Assembly (NCBI GenBank): GCA_028714915.1 | Contig: JAQTLL010000001.1 | Span: 310,001-374,000 of the forward strand | Direction of reading: 5' to 3' | DNA length: 64,000 nucleotides | Source: Sulfuricurvum sp. | GTDB lineage: Bacteria > Campylobacterota > Campylobacteria > Campylobacterales > Sulfurimonadaceae | Part shown: piece after piece, positions 7,741 through 15,844 of the stretch | Layout: every line of letters starts with the position of its first letter | How positions within the stretch are numbered: position 1 is the stretch's first letter | Notes under the pieces: generated by a model | The model's input: only the letters and a program-made list of their open reading frames with translations | Told to the model about the DNA's origin: nothing | Databases searched by the model: none | Position numbers and translations under genes: made by a program

Positions 7741-9947
7741 TGTTTTTGTCCTTCTGTTTGAATGTTTCTTGATAATTGCATTAGCTTTACGTTTGAATCA
7801 ATAATATAATCATTTACTTTTTTAACCTGTTCAACATCTGACTCCAAATCTCCTCTAATTTTATCTATTAGTTTGTCAAAGTCTTTAAAAGATAACATTA
7901 GTTTTTCTGAAATACTTGTTTTAATATCTTTACCAATTCTAGCTATATTTTCATCTGCTGATTTTTTTTGTTCTGACTTTTTATAATCATCACTAAAAAA
8001 TTTATGAATAGATTTTCCAAAACCAATTAAAACAGTCACAACTCCAATAGCAAACATAGTCCAGCCAATAGGATTCCATCCATTACCAAACATCATAGCA
8101 CTATAAGCTAGACCACCAGCACCAGCTAAACTTCCCATAAGACCCACGCCATCAATACCATTGCCTATATTGATATCAATATTAGAATTATTGGTATCAA
8201 AACTAATACTTCTAAACTCTTTAATGGTATTGTTGACTCTTCTATTAAAATTTTCCATAACTTCATTGATTTCATCTTGAAATTTCTGAAACTCTTTTTC
8301 TATCATTTCAGGTAAATCCTTTTGAACTTGCTCATACTGTATTTTAATAGTTAATTCCAATTTATTTTTAAATGAGTCATCACTGATATTTGTATCAATG
8401 TCGCTATAAATAATTTTTCTTGTCTTATTTTCAAAATTTCTCGTTGCCTTTTCAACTTCAGAATTCATTCTATTTTTTGTTGCCTGCACGGTGTTGTTAA
8501 GATTGTAAGTTACATCTTGTAACTCTTTCGAGAGTTGTTTATATAGAGGTTCAAGATTCTTCTTTGAAACGGATGCAAGCAATGCAATCAACTCTTTTAA
8601 TACCTCATTAGCTTTATTAAAATTTGATTTTTTAATCTTTGCTTTGGTATTTTGAATCAAGTCGTTGGTAATGAAATCAGTAAAGTCAGTAAGTAATGCT
8701 TTTTCAAGTAAATCATCTTTGGTAAACTTGTTTAAAAATTTATTTTTTTCCTCTCTTGTCTTTAAAGTGGGTGCTAAACATTCCGCTAATGCCAAAAATG
8801 ATACTTTTGCGGATAGTTTTTTATGACCGATATAATTTTCACCTATTATTTCTTTCAGTTTTGTATCAAGCACTTCCAAACTAAGATATTCATCTTCATT
8901 TATTAGTAGCTTTTCTAGTTGCATTGGATTGGTTATTCGCTTATTAAAAATCGCATAAACTTCGGTTTGGGATCCTAAATGTTCTTTAATTTTCTCCAAT
9001 GTCCCTTTCTTGCCAACATCACCTTTTTGTGGAGGTGTCGGGTTGCTTGTTACATAAAATACTGCATGTGCTTTTTTTACTGCCGATGAAATTTCATCAA
9101 TTACAACCGATTCTTTTCCTTCAATCCCTGGAACATCTAAAAAAGCAAATTTTTGTTCATTGTGTGTAAAAAGATAGTGAGTCGTTTGTTGTGTAAAATC
9201 AGACCTTCCGTCTCCAATGATTTGACCATCAGATAAATCATGAAGTATTGGAAGGTTTTCTGCATGGAGTTTTTGCAAGAAATTTTCAAAATTTGCTAGA
9301 TTTTTTTCTCCAAATTCTTTTTCATCATTTATTTTTTTGAGTTCATCTTTAACTCTTGTCTCTTCTTTATTGAGCAATCTTTCTAAATCAACAATATCTT
9401 TTTTTATGGAGTTAAAATTTAAAAAAGAAATAAATCTATACCAGTGAGACTTCTCCTTTTTTTCTATATCTAAATTTTTTAAATTTAGAATTTTTGTTTC
9501 TATCTCTTTTTTTATTGTTTCAAATTTTGCAGTGATGGTGTCATATTTTATTTTGGATTGATCAATGCCAAATATAGTATTAAAAAGATCTTGCTCTATC
9601 TCTTTTACTTTATTTTCATATTTGTTAAGTATTTCATTAAACTTATTCTGTGTTTCAAGTTTCGTTTTTTCTTGAAAATATATTCTTAAAGATTCTATTA
9701 CTGTAGATTTACCTGCATTGGTTTCTCCGTAAAAAGCTATTGTGTATATATCCCATTCTTGATTTTGATTTAGCTCTTCAATGGATGGATCAATTTTTAT
9801 TATCCTGAAATTTTTGATTATATCTAGTGCTTGTTGCTTTGCATTATCAAGTTTTGCATCACTAGAAACTGACTGTAATTCAGATTCGATATCTTTGACG
9901 CTTTGTAAGATCAAATCATATATTTTGCTCGGTCGTTGTGTAGGCAT
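7737..9947 (-). CDS. LeoBC-like dynamin-family GTPase with a coiled-coil insertion
   Basis: The 736-residue protein has a P-loop GETNAGKST at about residues 74-82. A highly charged coiled coil of about 150-190 residues follows before the switch region (QQTTHYLF) and DVPGIEG at about 271-277. FNKRI serves as the G4 motif. A second helical bundle follows, then a hydrophobic segment (about 600-655: GVGLMGSLAGAGGLAYSAMM and GWTMFAIGVVTVLIG) able to insert in a membrane. It is first in the operon, with a TATAAT at 9993-9998. By context it is the partner of the LeoA-like protein. Assignment to LeoBC rests on size, order and domain plan. Confidence 0.7.
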   Translation of the reverse strand: MPTQRPSKIYDLILQSVKDIESELQSVSSDAKLDNAKQQALDIIKNFRIIKIDPSIEELNQNQEWDIYTIAFYGETNAGKSTVIESLRIYFQEKTKLETQNKFNEILNKYENKVKEIEQDLFNTIFGIDQSKIKYDTITAKFETIKKEIETKILNLKNLDIEKKEKSHWYRFISFLNFNSIKKDIVDLERLLNKEETRVKDELKKINDEKEFGEKNLANFENFLQKLHAENLPILHDLSDGQIIGDGRSDFTQQTTHYLFTHNEQKFAFLDVPGIEGKESVVIDEISSAVKKAHAVFYVTSNPTPPQKGDVGKKGTLEKIKEHLGSQTEVYAIFNKRITNPMQLEKLLINEDEYLSLEVLDTKLKEIIGENYIGHKKLSAKVSFLALAECLAPTLKTREEKNKFLNKFTKDDLLEKALLTDFTDFITNDLIQNTKAKIKKSNFNKANEVLKELIALLASVSKKNLEPLYKQLSKELQDVTYNLNNTVQATKNRMNSEVEKATRNFENKTRKIIYSDIDTNISDDSFKNKLELTIKIQYEQVQKDLPEMIEKEFQKFQDEINEVMENFNRRVNNTIKEFRSISFDTNNSNIDINIGNGIDGVGLMGSLAGAGGLAYSAMMFGNGWNPIGWTMFAIGVVTVLIGFGKSIHKFFSDDYKKSEQKKSADENIARIGKDIKTSISEKLMLSFKDFDKLIDKIRGDLESDVEQVKKVNDYIIDSNVKLMQLSRNIQTEGQKQ

Positions 9948-9992
9948 AGTTGAAATCTTTAATTTTAAATATTTATAAAAAGTAGTTTATCT

Positions 9993-9998
9993 ATTATA
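9993..9998 (-). promoter_or_regulatory. Candidate -10 box of the dynamin operon
   Basis: The minus strand reads TATAAT 45 nt upstream of the LeoBC-like start codon, inside a long AT-rich tract. The ribosome-binding site before the ATG is weak, which may keep expression low. Confidence 0.4.
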
Positions 9999-10117
9999 GC
10001 TTTTTTATAATATATACACATTTCAAACAATAAACACTCAAATGATATTGCTAACATTATTCATTAACCATAAATATACATGATATCTTGACTTCTAATC
10101 ATCAGGGCTATTTTTAG

Positions 10118-10142
10118 TTTTTTCCCACTTTTTTCCCACTTT
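10118..10142. promoter_or_regulatory. Doubled TTTTTTCCCAC motif near the right island end
   Basis: Two tandem copies of TTTTTTCCCAC lie about 110 bp inside the right direct repeat and match the motif at 5700-5715 near the other end. They may be recombinase arm sites or a host-factor site; this is inference. Confidence 0.3.
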
Positions 10143-10253
10143 ATATGGGTCAAAATGGGTTCAAATGACTTCAAAAAGTCAATTTCTTAAAATTTTATAA
10201 GCCTTTAAAACGCCTATTTCATAGATGTTTAGCCCTATTTTAGGACTATAAGA

Positions 10254-10278
10254 TTTTACACGCCGTGGTTTTGATCCC
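10254..10278. repeat. Right 25-bp direct repeat (attR candidate, 3' end of queE)
   Basis: Identical over 25 bases to 5615-5639. It encodes the C-terminal DQNHGV of QueE and the stop codon, so insertion at this site preserves the gene product. Confidence 0.85.
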
Positions 10279-11014
10279 AAATACGAATATGTAAACGATC
10301 ACTATAAATAAATCCGCGCCGTTTACAAAACTCAATAACCGCTTCGCAGTTGGCTTCGATATGAGCTTTATCACCGCCTAGTGGCATACAATAGACGCTC
10401 GTGTAAGGGTGCGGTGCGATAATTGTATCTATTTCCTCTTCCAAAATACTGACCAATGAGGGTTCATCCACACTAAACTTAAAAAAACTCCCACTTGCGT
10501 TGGCAATAATGGCTCTAATTACATCGCTTTTGTACCGTTTTTCCAAAGGTTCACCGCTATTTGAAAGTTTTACAGACAATGCATAAACCGCCTCTTTATA
10601 AAAAGGATATTTCTGAAAATCAGGAGCAATTGTCGCATTTGTCTCAAACGTTACCCGATGCCCTTGAGAAATTAAATAGTCAATAAACTCTACAAAAATC
10701 GGCTCATTCGCATAAATCAGCGGTTCACCGCCTGTGAGAACAACATCGACATGAGGAGGGAGGCGATAACCATTCATAATCCAAATCAGCGTTTGGAGCT
10801 CTTCGATTTCCTGCCACAACTCCCCAAACCCTTTGCGATCTACCGCATACACCGTATCGCATCCGATAATTTTACGCCCGTCAGAAGTTATTTCATGGCA
10901 TCCAAATCCCTCACACTTGAGGTTACACCCTCCAAAACGGAAGAACAGAGAGGGAGTTCCGACATACTTACCCTCACCTTGGACGGAGTAAAAATGTTCT
11001 ACTAAATATAACAT
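10256..11014 (-). CDS. queE: 7-carboxy-7-deazaguanine synthase QueE
   Basis: This 252-residue radical-SAM protein makes CDG, the product following QueD in queuosine synthesis. It opens MLYLVEHFYSVQGEGKYVGT, where the SVQGEG motif is typical of QueE, and has VLTGGEPLIY at about residues 91-100. The cluster cysteines lie in GGCNLKCEGFGCHE, spaced C-x3-C-x4-C rather than the usual C-x3-C-x2-C. A GGAG ribosome-binding site precedes the ATG at 11014. The 3' end coincides with the island's right repeat. Its first nine codons are repeated 128 bp upstream, next to moaA. Confidence 0.9.
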   Translation of the reverse strand: MLYLVEHFYSVQGEGKYVGTPSLFFRFGGCNLKCEGFGCHEITSDGRKIIGCDTVYAVDRKGFGELWQEIEELQTLIWIMNGYRLPPHVDVVLTGGEPLIYANEPIFVEFIDYLISQGHRVTFETNATIAPDFQKYPFYKEAVYALSVKLSNSGEPLEKRYKSDVIRAIIANASGSFFKFSVDEPSLVSILEEEIDTIIAPHPYTSVYCMPLGGDKAHIEANCEAVIEFCKRRGFIYSDRLHIRIWDQNHGV

Positions 11015-11142
11015 TTTAGCTCCGTCGAAAGCGTAGCTTTTTGAGCCTTACGCAGAGTAAAACCCAGTGTTAACGCAGACGTTTGGACGCGTTCAAACGT
11101 CGTATTGCAATGGTCATAAAAATGTTCAACTAAATAAAGCAT
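11002..11142 (-). other. Duplicated queE start forming a 46-codon leader frame
   Basis: One nucleotide after the moaA stop, an ATG with a good ribosome-binding site (GGAGGGTG) begins a 46-codon frame. Its first nine residues, MLYLVEHFY, equal those of QueE; the 26-nt segments differ at three positions, all synonymous. The frame then departs from QueE and ends inside the real queE start, where coupling is possible. The spacer contains a 22-bp near-perfect palindrome (11079-11100). It looks like the scar of an insertion or allele replacement, or a translated leader. Confidence 0.55.
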
Positions 11143-11143
11143 C

Positions 11144-12109
11144 TCACCCTCCCGTCTCATAAAATGCCCGCTTGGAAAGTTCTCCATCAGGATCGCTCCA
11201 GCGGTTCTTTTCAGGCTTTGTGCGGATAACTTCTTTGAGAACCAAAGCTGCCTCTTTTATATCCCCGCGTCGTATGCTATCACGAATACTCATCGCCTCA
11301 TCAAAATACAAACACGGGATCAAGTTCCCCTCAGCGGTAAGACGAATGCGATTGCATTTCGCACAAAAATCATCCTTATGAGGCTCAATAATTCCAAACT
11401 CATATCCATTATCAAGCTTATAGTAATGTGAGGGTGAGTGTCCATCAAAACCCTCATCCCTGTAAAGATAACGACTTCCGATAATCTCTAAAAGCTCGAA
11501 ACTCTGCATCCCTTTAATATCAACCTGCGCATGAACATTTTCCATATATTCGATAAAACGAACCGTCATATTACGCTCTTTGCAGAACTCTAGTACATCC
11601 AAAATCTCAGCGTCATTCATCCCTTTCATAGGAACCATATTGACTTTTACCCGAAACCCCACACGAAGAGCCTCTTCGACTCCAGACAATACGTGACTTA
11701 AAACATCTTTTTTAGCGATTTTTTCTGCAACATTAGGGATAAGAGAATCGATTGAAACATTTATACGACGAAGTCCTGCATCATACAGTTTCTGTGCAGC
11801 GCCTTTTAATAAATACGCATTGGTTGTCATCGCCAAATCAATATCACTTTTATAGTCATGAATCATTTTGACAAAACGATCAAGGTCTTCACGTAACAGA
11901 GGTTCTCCTCCAGTGATACGAATTTTTTTAACTCCTGAATCAATGGATACTTTGATGAACTCAAACAGCTCTTCAAAACTAAGAAGATTCTCTTTGGGGA
12001 CCCACGAAAAAGGTTTTTCAGGCATGCAGTACTGACACCTGAAATTACATCGCTCTGTTACCGACACGCGTAAATAATCAACTGTTCTGCCATAACTATC
12101 TATTAACAC
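11144..12109 (-). CDS. moaA: GTP 3',8-cyclase MoaA
   Basis: This radical-SAM enzyme of molybdopterin synthesis converts GTP to 3',8-cyclo-GTP. The N-terminal cluster motif is [10 protein letters not shown] (about residues 17-26) and ITGGEPLLR follows at about 64-72. The C-terminal second cluster is built from [18 protein letters not shown] (about 248-265). The 321 residues match the family. The start is a GTG at 12109, preceded by AAGGATA. The two C-terminal glycines that the family needs for activity are present (YETGG). It stands directly upstream of queE. Confidence 0.95.
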   Translation of the reverse strand: MLIDSYGRTVDYLRVSVTERCNFRCQYCMPEKPFSWVPKENLLSFEELFEFIKVSIDSGVKKIRITGGEPLLREDLDRFVKMIHDYKSDIDLAMTTNAYLLKGAAQKLYDAGLRRINVSIDSLIPNVAEKIAKKDVLSHVLSGVEEALRVGFRVKVNMVPMKGMNDAEILDVLEFCKERNMTVRFIEYMENVHAQVDIKGMQSFELLEIIGSRYLYRDEGFDGHSPSHYYKLDNGYEFGIIEPHKDDFCAKCNRIRLTAEGNLIPCLYFDEAMSIRDSIRRGDIKEAALVLKEVIRTKPEKNRWSDPDGELSKRAFYETGG

Positions 12110-12205
12110 GACTATCCTTGAAAATCCCTATAAAAAGGAGCAATGCGCGAGTGTATCTAAAAGTAGTTTGGAGTTTTATTTATTGAGAAGATTAGCAAAA
12201 AAGAT

Positions 12206-12280
12206 TCTGCCTCGGATGAGGCAAACTTCAGCGCCTTAGCGGCTGGCGCGGCCAAGGGAATAAATCCCCTTGGCGTTTAA
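12206..12280 (-). repeat. Copy B of the structured 3'-UTR element
   Basis: On the minus strand it directly follows the petC stop codon. The first hairpin has arms GCCAAGGG and CCCTTGGC; the core is AGCCGCTAAGGC. The last hairpin has arms GCCTC and GAGGC and is followed by AGAATCTTTTTT, which makes this copy the best candidate for a Rho-independent terminator. The stems differ from copies A and C by paired changes. Confidence 0.75.
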
Positions 12281-12281
12281 A

Positions 12282-13157
12282 TCAGTGAACTTCTGACCAG
12301 ATTTTACGTTTCCAAAGATATGCAAGGATGGCGAAGATAAGAGTATAAAGCATTACTCGAAGACCAACGTCTTCACGCTCCGCTTTTTTCGAATCTCCAA
12401 TCTCTTCCATATAGGCAATAACTTCTTCTTGAGCTTTTTCACTCAATCCTACGCGTGGCATAGATGTTCCTGCCAATAGCAATTGAGGATCATTGATAAA
12501 GCCGTGTAAGTAGTGCTCTTTACGACTCTTGATGTACTGAGACAAATCAGGAGGTGTTGCACCCATATATGCTTTAATAGCGTCTTTTGGTGTTGTCGCT
12601 TCAGACTTCGCATAGCTCATCGAGTGACAACGTCCACATGCAGCATCATAGGTTGCTTTATGTACATCTTTCTCAGCTACTTTTGGAGTAACCGATTGAA
12701 GATATGCCACAACGTCCATAATCTCTTGAGGAGACATCCAGTTATAAGCAGGCATTGGGAATGCTTTTGCTCCTCCTACTGGATATTTATGACTGAGGTG
12801 CATAGCGCTCACCGGATCAAAAATAAAGTTTGCTAAATAGTTTTTGTCATAAATACGACCTGCACTACTCAAATCAGGCGGAACAACACCATACGCTGCC
12901 GCTGCATCTGTATTTGGCATTGTAGCAGGGTGCCCTGCCGCTTCGATAGCGTGACATGCAAGACAGTTAGCTTCTACAAGGACTTTACCATTGACAACAT
13001 TCCCAGCAAGAGAAGTATCAACATTTTTCAAATCTTTAAATGCGAAATCTGCCGCTTTTACTTCAGGATGCATTACATGATGCGCATACGGTTCGATTCC
13101 ATAATAAGTAATACCTACAAGAGCAGCAATAACTGCCAATATTTTAAACTCTTTCAT
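12282..13157 (-). CDS. petC: Diheme cytochrome c1 subunit of the bc1 complex
   Basis: The 291-residue protein has an N-terminal signal/anchor segment (residues 5-24) and two haem-c motifs, CLACH near residue 65 and CGRCH near 175, so it is a c4-like diheme cytochrome rather than a classical c1. A C-terminal membrane helix (VMLYTLIFAILAYLW) precedes the basic tail. In Campylobacterota this protein replaces cytochrome c1 and passes electrons from the Rieske centre to periplasmic cytochrome c. Its ATG overlaps the petB stop by 1 nt. Structured repeat copy B follows it. Confidence 0.93.
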   Translation of the reverse strand: MKEFKILAVIAALVGITYYGIEPYAHHVMHPEVKAADFAFKDLKNVDTSLAGNVVNGKVLVEANCLACHAIEAAGHPATMPNTDAAAAYGVVPPDLSSAGRIYDKNYLANFIFDPVSAMHLSHKYPVGGAKAFPMPAYNWMSPQEIMDVVAYLQSVTPKVAEKDVHKATYDAACGRCHSMSYAKSEATTPKDAIKAYMGATPPDLSQYIKSRKEHYLHGFINDPQLLLAGTSMPRVGLSEKAQEEVIAYMEEIGDSKKAEREDVGLRVMLYTLIFAILAYLWKRKIWSEVH

Positions 13158-14407
13158 TATTTGCCCCCTACTTTTTTAGCTTCTGCTTTAGTAACAAATG
13201 GCAATGAAATAAACAACGTCAAGAAAGTTATTGATGATGCAAATCCAACCCATGCATTTGCACCTGTCGGAGGTAATTTACCATACACTGTAAGGACAAT
13301 CAAGTCCACCATCAAGAACCAAAACCAGTATTTAAAATACGGACGCTGATTAGCAGGTTTCACCATTGGTGAACGATCCAACCATGGCATAAGGAAGAAA
13401 ACAGCTTGAGCAGCAGCAAATGCAATCAGACCCAATGATTTTCCTGAAACACCGGCAATTTCAAAAAAGAATCCGCGTAATACTTCATAACTCCACAAGA
13501 AATACCACTCAGGATAGATATGTGCCGGTGTTTTAAGACCATCTGCTTTATCAAAGTTAACCGGATCCATTGCGAAATCATAATGGAAGAAAACCAAATA
13601 GAAAAAGAACAGCAAGAAAAAGCCTAAAACAAAAAAGTCTTTAGACAAGAATACAGGCCAAAAAGGGACTACTTTAGAATTCTTTTTATCTCCTGCAAGA
13701 TATTTCTCTGCTTCTTTGTCAAAATCAAAAAATTCTCCTGCTTCATTGTTGACATGCGGAAAACGAAGTGCATAAAAGTGAAATACAATAGCACCAAGAA
13801 TTGCAAGAGGAATCAATAATACGTGAAGCATAAAGAAACGGGTAAGGGTAGCATCAGATACGTAAAAGTTACCGCGAATCCATACGACTAAATCACCGCC
13901 GATAAGAGGAATACCGCCAAAAATTTCGGTAATAACGTATGCTGCCCAGTAGCTCATTTGTCCCCATGGAAGCATATAACCGCTAAACCCTTCTGCTGAG
14001 AAAAGAACAAACAACAACATTCCAGAAATCCAGATCATTTCACGCCCTTTTTTATAAGAGCCATAATAGATACCGGTAAACATGTGAATGTAAATTACCA
14101 AAAAGACAACTGATGCACCGACAGCATGAATATGTCGGAATAACCATCCGTAGCCGACTTCTTGCATAATCGTATAGTTGACACTATCAAACGCCATATT
14201 AACATCAGGCTTGTAGTACATTAAAAGGAAAATTCCCGAAACAATCAATAATGTGAACATAACGGTTAGCAAAACACCCATTGCCCACAAAAAGTTAATA
14301 TTTTTAGGAATCCAATATTCCGTCATCATCACTTTTACGAATTTATCAATTCCTAAACGCTGATCAAACCATTCGTACATCGAATCTGCTTGCTTAAATT
14401 CTGCCAT
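13157..14407 (-). CDS. petB: Cytochrome b subunit of the bc1 complex
   Basis: The 416-residue protein has eight or nine membrane helices and the four haem-ligand histidines, visible in WLFRHIHAVGASVVF and FMLHVLLIPLAILGAIVFHF. The quinol-site motif is PEWYFLWSYEVLRGF (about residues 298-312), a PEWY variant as in bc1 complexes. It oxidises quinol and carries electrons across the inner membrane. It starts 1 nt after the Rieske gene and overlaps petC by 1 nt, forming a tight petABC operon. Confidence 0.95.
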   Translation of the reverse strand: MAEFKQADSMYEWFDQRLGIDKFVKVMMTEYWIPKNINFLWAMGVLLTVMFTLLIVSGIFLLMYYKPDVNMAFDSVNYTIMQEVGYGWLFRHIHAVGASVVFLVIYIHMFTGIYYGSYKKGREMIWISGMLLFVLFSAEGFSGYMLPWGQMSYWAAYVITEIFGGIPLIGGDLVVWIRGNFYVSDATLTRFFMLHVLLIPLAILGAIVFHFYALRFPHVNNEAGEFFDFDKEAEKYLAGDKKNSKVVPFWPVFLSKDFFVLGFFLLFFFYLVFFHYDFAMDPVNFDKADGLKTPAHIYPEWYFLWSYEVLRGFFFEIAGVSGKSLGLIAFAAAQAVFFLMPWLDRSPMVKPANQRPYFKYWFWFLMVDLIVLTVYGKLPPTGANAWVGFASSITFLTLFISLPFVTKAEAKKVGGK

Positions 14408-14408
14408 C

Positions 14409-14921
14409 TTATGCTCCTCCTGCTTTTGCCATCATAGCTTTATACTCAGGACCTTCTTCACCAAGGACAAGAGTTGTTCCATCAATTTTAAATGGAGGAA
14501 GATCAAGTGGACGTGGAGGCGGTCCAAATTTATTCACACCCGCCAATGAAAATTCACCACCGTGACAGGCACATTTGAAATCTTTTTCATCACTACGATA
14601 CGCAGGAATACAACCCAAATGAGTACACAATCCAATCATAACAGAGTAATAATGATCACCGACTTTAACACTGCGTCCATCAGTTGGCTTCATATCTTCA
14701 GTATATTTAAGAATAAATATCGGTTTACCGCGCCATACTGCGATTTCTAGTTTATTGGCTTCAAGTGCTGATACGTCTACGGTTGTAAAACCAGCTGACA
14801 TAACACTTGGAAGCGGATCCCATGTTTTCTTCATTGCAAGGAGTGAGGCAACCCCACCCACGGCAGCAACGGCACCAAAGGCTTTACCTATAAAGCCTCT
14901 TCTGCTTTCATCTTTCATCAT
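14409..14921 (-). CDS. petA: Rieske iron-sulfur subunit of the bc1 complex
   Basis: The 170-residue protein begins with a twin-arginine-type signal anchor (ESRRGFIGKAFG, then a hydrophobic helix to about residue 30). It has the two cluster boxes CTHLGC (about residue 96) and CACHGGEF (about 116). The 2Fe-2S centre accepts an electron from quinol in the periplasm and passes it to the c-type haem. It is the first gene of petABC; the probable promoter lies in the 56 nt upstream. Confidence 0.95.
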   Translation of the reverse strand: MMKDESRRGFIGKAFGAVAAVGGVASLLAMKKTWDPLPSVMSAGFTTVDVSALEANKLEIAVWRGKPIFILKYTEDMKPTDGRSVKVGDHYYSVMIGLCTHLGCIPAYRSDEKDFKCACHGGEFSLAGVNKFGPPPRPLDLPPFKIDGTTLVLGEEGPEYKAMMAKAGGA

Positions 14922-14977
14922 TTCTCACTTAATTTAGAAATTTAACCCTTTATCATAAGCAAGAAAAGTTTAATTTT

Positions 14978-15844
14978 CTATAAAACAAGAGTGTTTCTTA
15001 TAAATTCAATAACTTCCTTGTTACTTTTTTGATTATTTTGATAACTTTTTGATGATTGATTGCTTATAATTTCCATAAGTTGTTCTTTATCATAACCATC
15101 AACAACAGGAATTCCCATTTTTTCAAATAATGGGAAAAAATCTCTTGGGTAATCAGGCCGTTGCAGATAAATCGGTCGTCCGCCTCCGAATAAATTTTGC
15201 AAAACCGCCATCGGAGAACCGCTGATAAGTACGTCGGTGTGGCGAATTACCGTGTCATACTCGTCACTCTCATGAACAGCACTAAAGCTTTCTTTAAGGT
15301 TCTTTTCATACCCTAAAAAGTGATAAAACCCCATCAGAAGCTCCATTTTATACCCAGCAAATAAGTCTTGATGGAGCTCTAAATCTTTTTCGTAATCATC
15401 ATCCCCAAAAAACAGCGCCATCTCAATCGTTTTAGGGAGGACTTCATTGTACTTCGTATCCACAATGATTCCCGTTGTAATACCATCACCGTGCAAATAC
15501 GGTGATATTAAAAATTCTTTCTCATATTTTAACTCATTTGGATTATCGCTAATTCGAATAAAAGTCGAGAAAAACTGCGTCATATCTTCCATTAACGTCG
15601 GATTTATCTCATCAGAATCAAAGATGATTTTATCCCCGTATTGCGCAATCTGCGGAATATTACGGACAAGATCAACCCCAACAGCGCGTTTAATACCAAA
15701 GTAACGTGCCTCACCGGCAATTCTAAAATCAGAACACAACAACGTAATATCCAAATCACTCAGTTCGTTGAGTATGCACGCTGCCCGATGAAAACGGTCA
15801 AGTCCGATACGGTGTCCTGTGTGGACGTAATAAAATAGGCGCAT
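14978..15844 (-). CDS. Conserved protein, possibly glycosyltransferase-like
   Basis: I cannot name this 288-residue protein. Its N-terminus, [21 protein letters not shown], resembles the GHR-type openings of GT-B-fold glycosyltransferases. A later segment, HTDVLISGSPMAVLQNLFGGGRPIYLQRPDYPRDF, looks like their sugar-nucleotide-binding C-terminal half (MurG/PseG style). The end is rich in Ser, Asn and Gln. It overlaps the mnmG stop by 1 nt and is therefore probably co-transcribed with it. Confidence 0.55.
   Translation of the reverse strand: MRLFYYVHTGHRIGLDRFHRAACILNELSDLDITLLCSDFRIAGEARYFGIKRAVGVDLVRNIPQIAQYGDKIIFDSDEINPTLMEDMTQFFSTFIRISDNPNELKYEKEFLISPYLHGDGITTGIIVDTKYNEVLPKTIEMALFFGDDDYEKDLELHQDLFAGYKMELLMGFYHFLGYEKNLKESFSAVHESDEYDTVIRHTDVLISGSPMAVLQNLFGGGRPIYLQRPDYPRDFFPLFEKMGIPVVDGYDKEQLMEIISNQSSKSYQNNQKSNKEVIEFIRNTLVL

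Larger units (their letters stand above)
9948..10253. other. Gene-free right end of the island
   Basis: This 306-bp stretch has no convincing open frame. It contains the probable dynamin-operon promoter (minus-strand TATAAT at 9993-9998), the doubled TTTTTCCCAC motif at 10118-10142, and GGGT-rich sequence at 10147-10165. It is very AT-rich. Nothing resembling an integrase remnant was found in either strand. Confidence 0.55.
5615..10278. mobile_element. 4.6-kb genomic island at the queE 3' end, dynamin cargo
   Basis: The island is bounded by perfect 25-bp direct repeats (5615-5639 and 10254-10278) and is visibly more AT-rich than the flanks. It holds a three-gene minus-strand operon (LeoBC-like GTPase, LeoA-like GTPase, zinc-ribbon protein) and a 306-bp gene-free stretch next to queE. 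Iterated TTTTTCCCACTTTTTT motifs lie near both ends. No integrase, excisionase or transposase is present, so the element is either a remnant or is mobilised in trans. Removing it would place the ORF6N gene and queD directly after queE. Confidence 0.75.

Noticed and set aside
9948..10253. Possible integrase remnant between the dynamin operon and queE
   Set aside because: All six frames are short and none shows tyrosine- or serine-recombinase motifs.
11002..11187. A 61-residue gene starting at 11187
   Set aside because: The first 15 codons lie inside moaA and there is no separate start signal. Only the shorter frame from 11142, whose start copies queE, is worth attention.
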